The notes under the pieces were generated by a model, which saw only the letters and a program-made list of their open reading frames with translations, searched no databases and had not been told where the DNA came from. Shown one piece after another: positions 6,269 to 6,467 of a stretch of DNA of 6,467 bases (positions are counted from its first letter, which is position 1; each line of letters opens with the position of its first letter). A program made the translations under genes and the position numbers. Source of the stretch: Candidatus Dadabacteria bacterium (GTDB taxonomy: Bacteria > Desulfobacterota_D > UBA1144 > Nemesobacterales > Nemesobacteraceae); the NCBI GenBank assembly GCA_026709745.1, contig JAPOSJ010000010.1, positions 1-6,467 of the forward strand, given 5' to 3'.

Positions 6269-6467
6269 GCTGGCTGCTAGCCGCCCCCCTGATTCTGCCC
6301 TTTGTCACAGCGGTGATCGCCTTTTTTGTCAAGGACGGCACAGCCGGGAGATGGTGTTCCGTGCTCGGATCGCTGCTAACGCTCTTTGCTACCATCGCGT
6401 TAATGATGACAGTGCGGCGGAGTGCGACTTGTTGAAGCCGTATCCGGCGAACTTTTCCATCAGGTCG
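6265..6467 (+). CDS. mrpD: MrpD, 5' fragment with an apparent frameshift, cut by right edge
   Basis: MrpD is the second NuoL/M/N-like proton-channel subunit, normally about 500 residues. The ATG overlaps the mrpC stop (ATGA), with GAGGAG (6251-6256) eight bases upstream, so the start is secure. The opening MSWLLAAPLILPFVTAVIAFF and the second hydrophobic run (VLGSLLTLFATIALMM) are the expected first two helices. In this frame a TGA follows at 6433-6435, after 56 codons. The next frame (codons from 6413 onward) reads VRLVEAVSGELFHQV to the window end, which resembles the loop before the conserved GGW of MrpD. That frame has its own stop at 6407-6409, so the shift must lie between 6410 and 6432, in CAGTGCGGCGGAGTGCGAC. 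One extra base would explain it: a sequencing or contig-edge error, or a real mutation. Confidence 0.8.

Noticed and set aside
3223..6467. mrp genes as part of respiratory complex I or a membrane-bound hydrogenase
   Set aside because: The A-B-C-D order, the separate MnhB protein with GHNTPGGGFIGG and the fused MbhD/MbhE-like tail on MrpA are specific to Mrp antiporters.

Overview
The window joins two gene sets that are transcribed away from each other, separated by an AT-rich gap of about 600 bases. It suggests an uncultured Gram-negative bacterium. The left half has tandem b' and b ATP synthase genes followed by delta, and the b' protein has a signal-peptide-like N-terminus. That arrangement fits Desulfobacterota/deltaproteobacteria-like lineages, but also others with paired b-type subunits (alphaproteobacteria, cyanobacteria). 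The lineage call is weak.

Left, minus strand (1-2614): a CPA2-family Na+/H+ antiporter with an Asp-Asp pair is followed by b' (22-base gap), b (probably a TTG start) and the first 88 codons of the F1 delta subunit, which overlaps b and runs off the left edge. The spacing indicates one transcript, antiporter > b' > b > delta, with the rest of F1 presumably beyond the window.

Middle (2615-3222): about one-third G+C in sampled lines. It holds a candidate minus-strand promoter and a small hairpin in front of the antiporter, short minus-strand reading frames that may be gene debris, and a 97-bp segment bounded by a perfect 9-bp inverted repeat that ends just before the mrp operon.

Right, plus strand (3223-6467): mrpA, mrpB, mrpC and the start of mrpD, in the usual order, with overlapping stop/start codons and strong ribosome binding sites at B, C and D. 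These encode a multisubunit, complex-I-related cation/proton antiporter. This half is richer in G+C (50-73% in sampled lines) than the left half (42-53%). mrpA has no clear ribosome binding site and appears to lack its first membrane helix. mrpD goes out of frame near the right edge. An inverted-repeat element, a clipped mrpA 5' end, a composition change and a broken mrpD together suggest a horizontally acquired or rearranged operon, or an assembly artefact.

The shared theme is ion-gradient bioenergetics: a proton-coupled ATP synthase stalk, a single-subunit Na+/H+ antiporter and an Mrp antiporter lie side by side. I see no wholly new system. The most informative points are the mrp junction and the placement of the antiporter at the head of the ATP synthase cluster.
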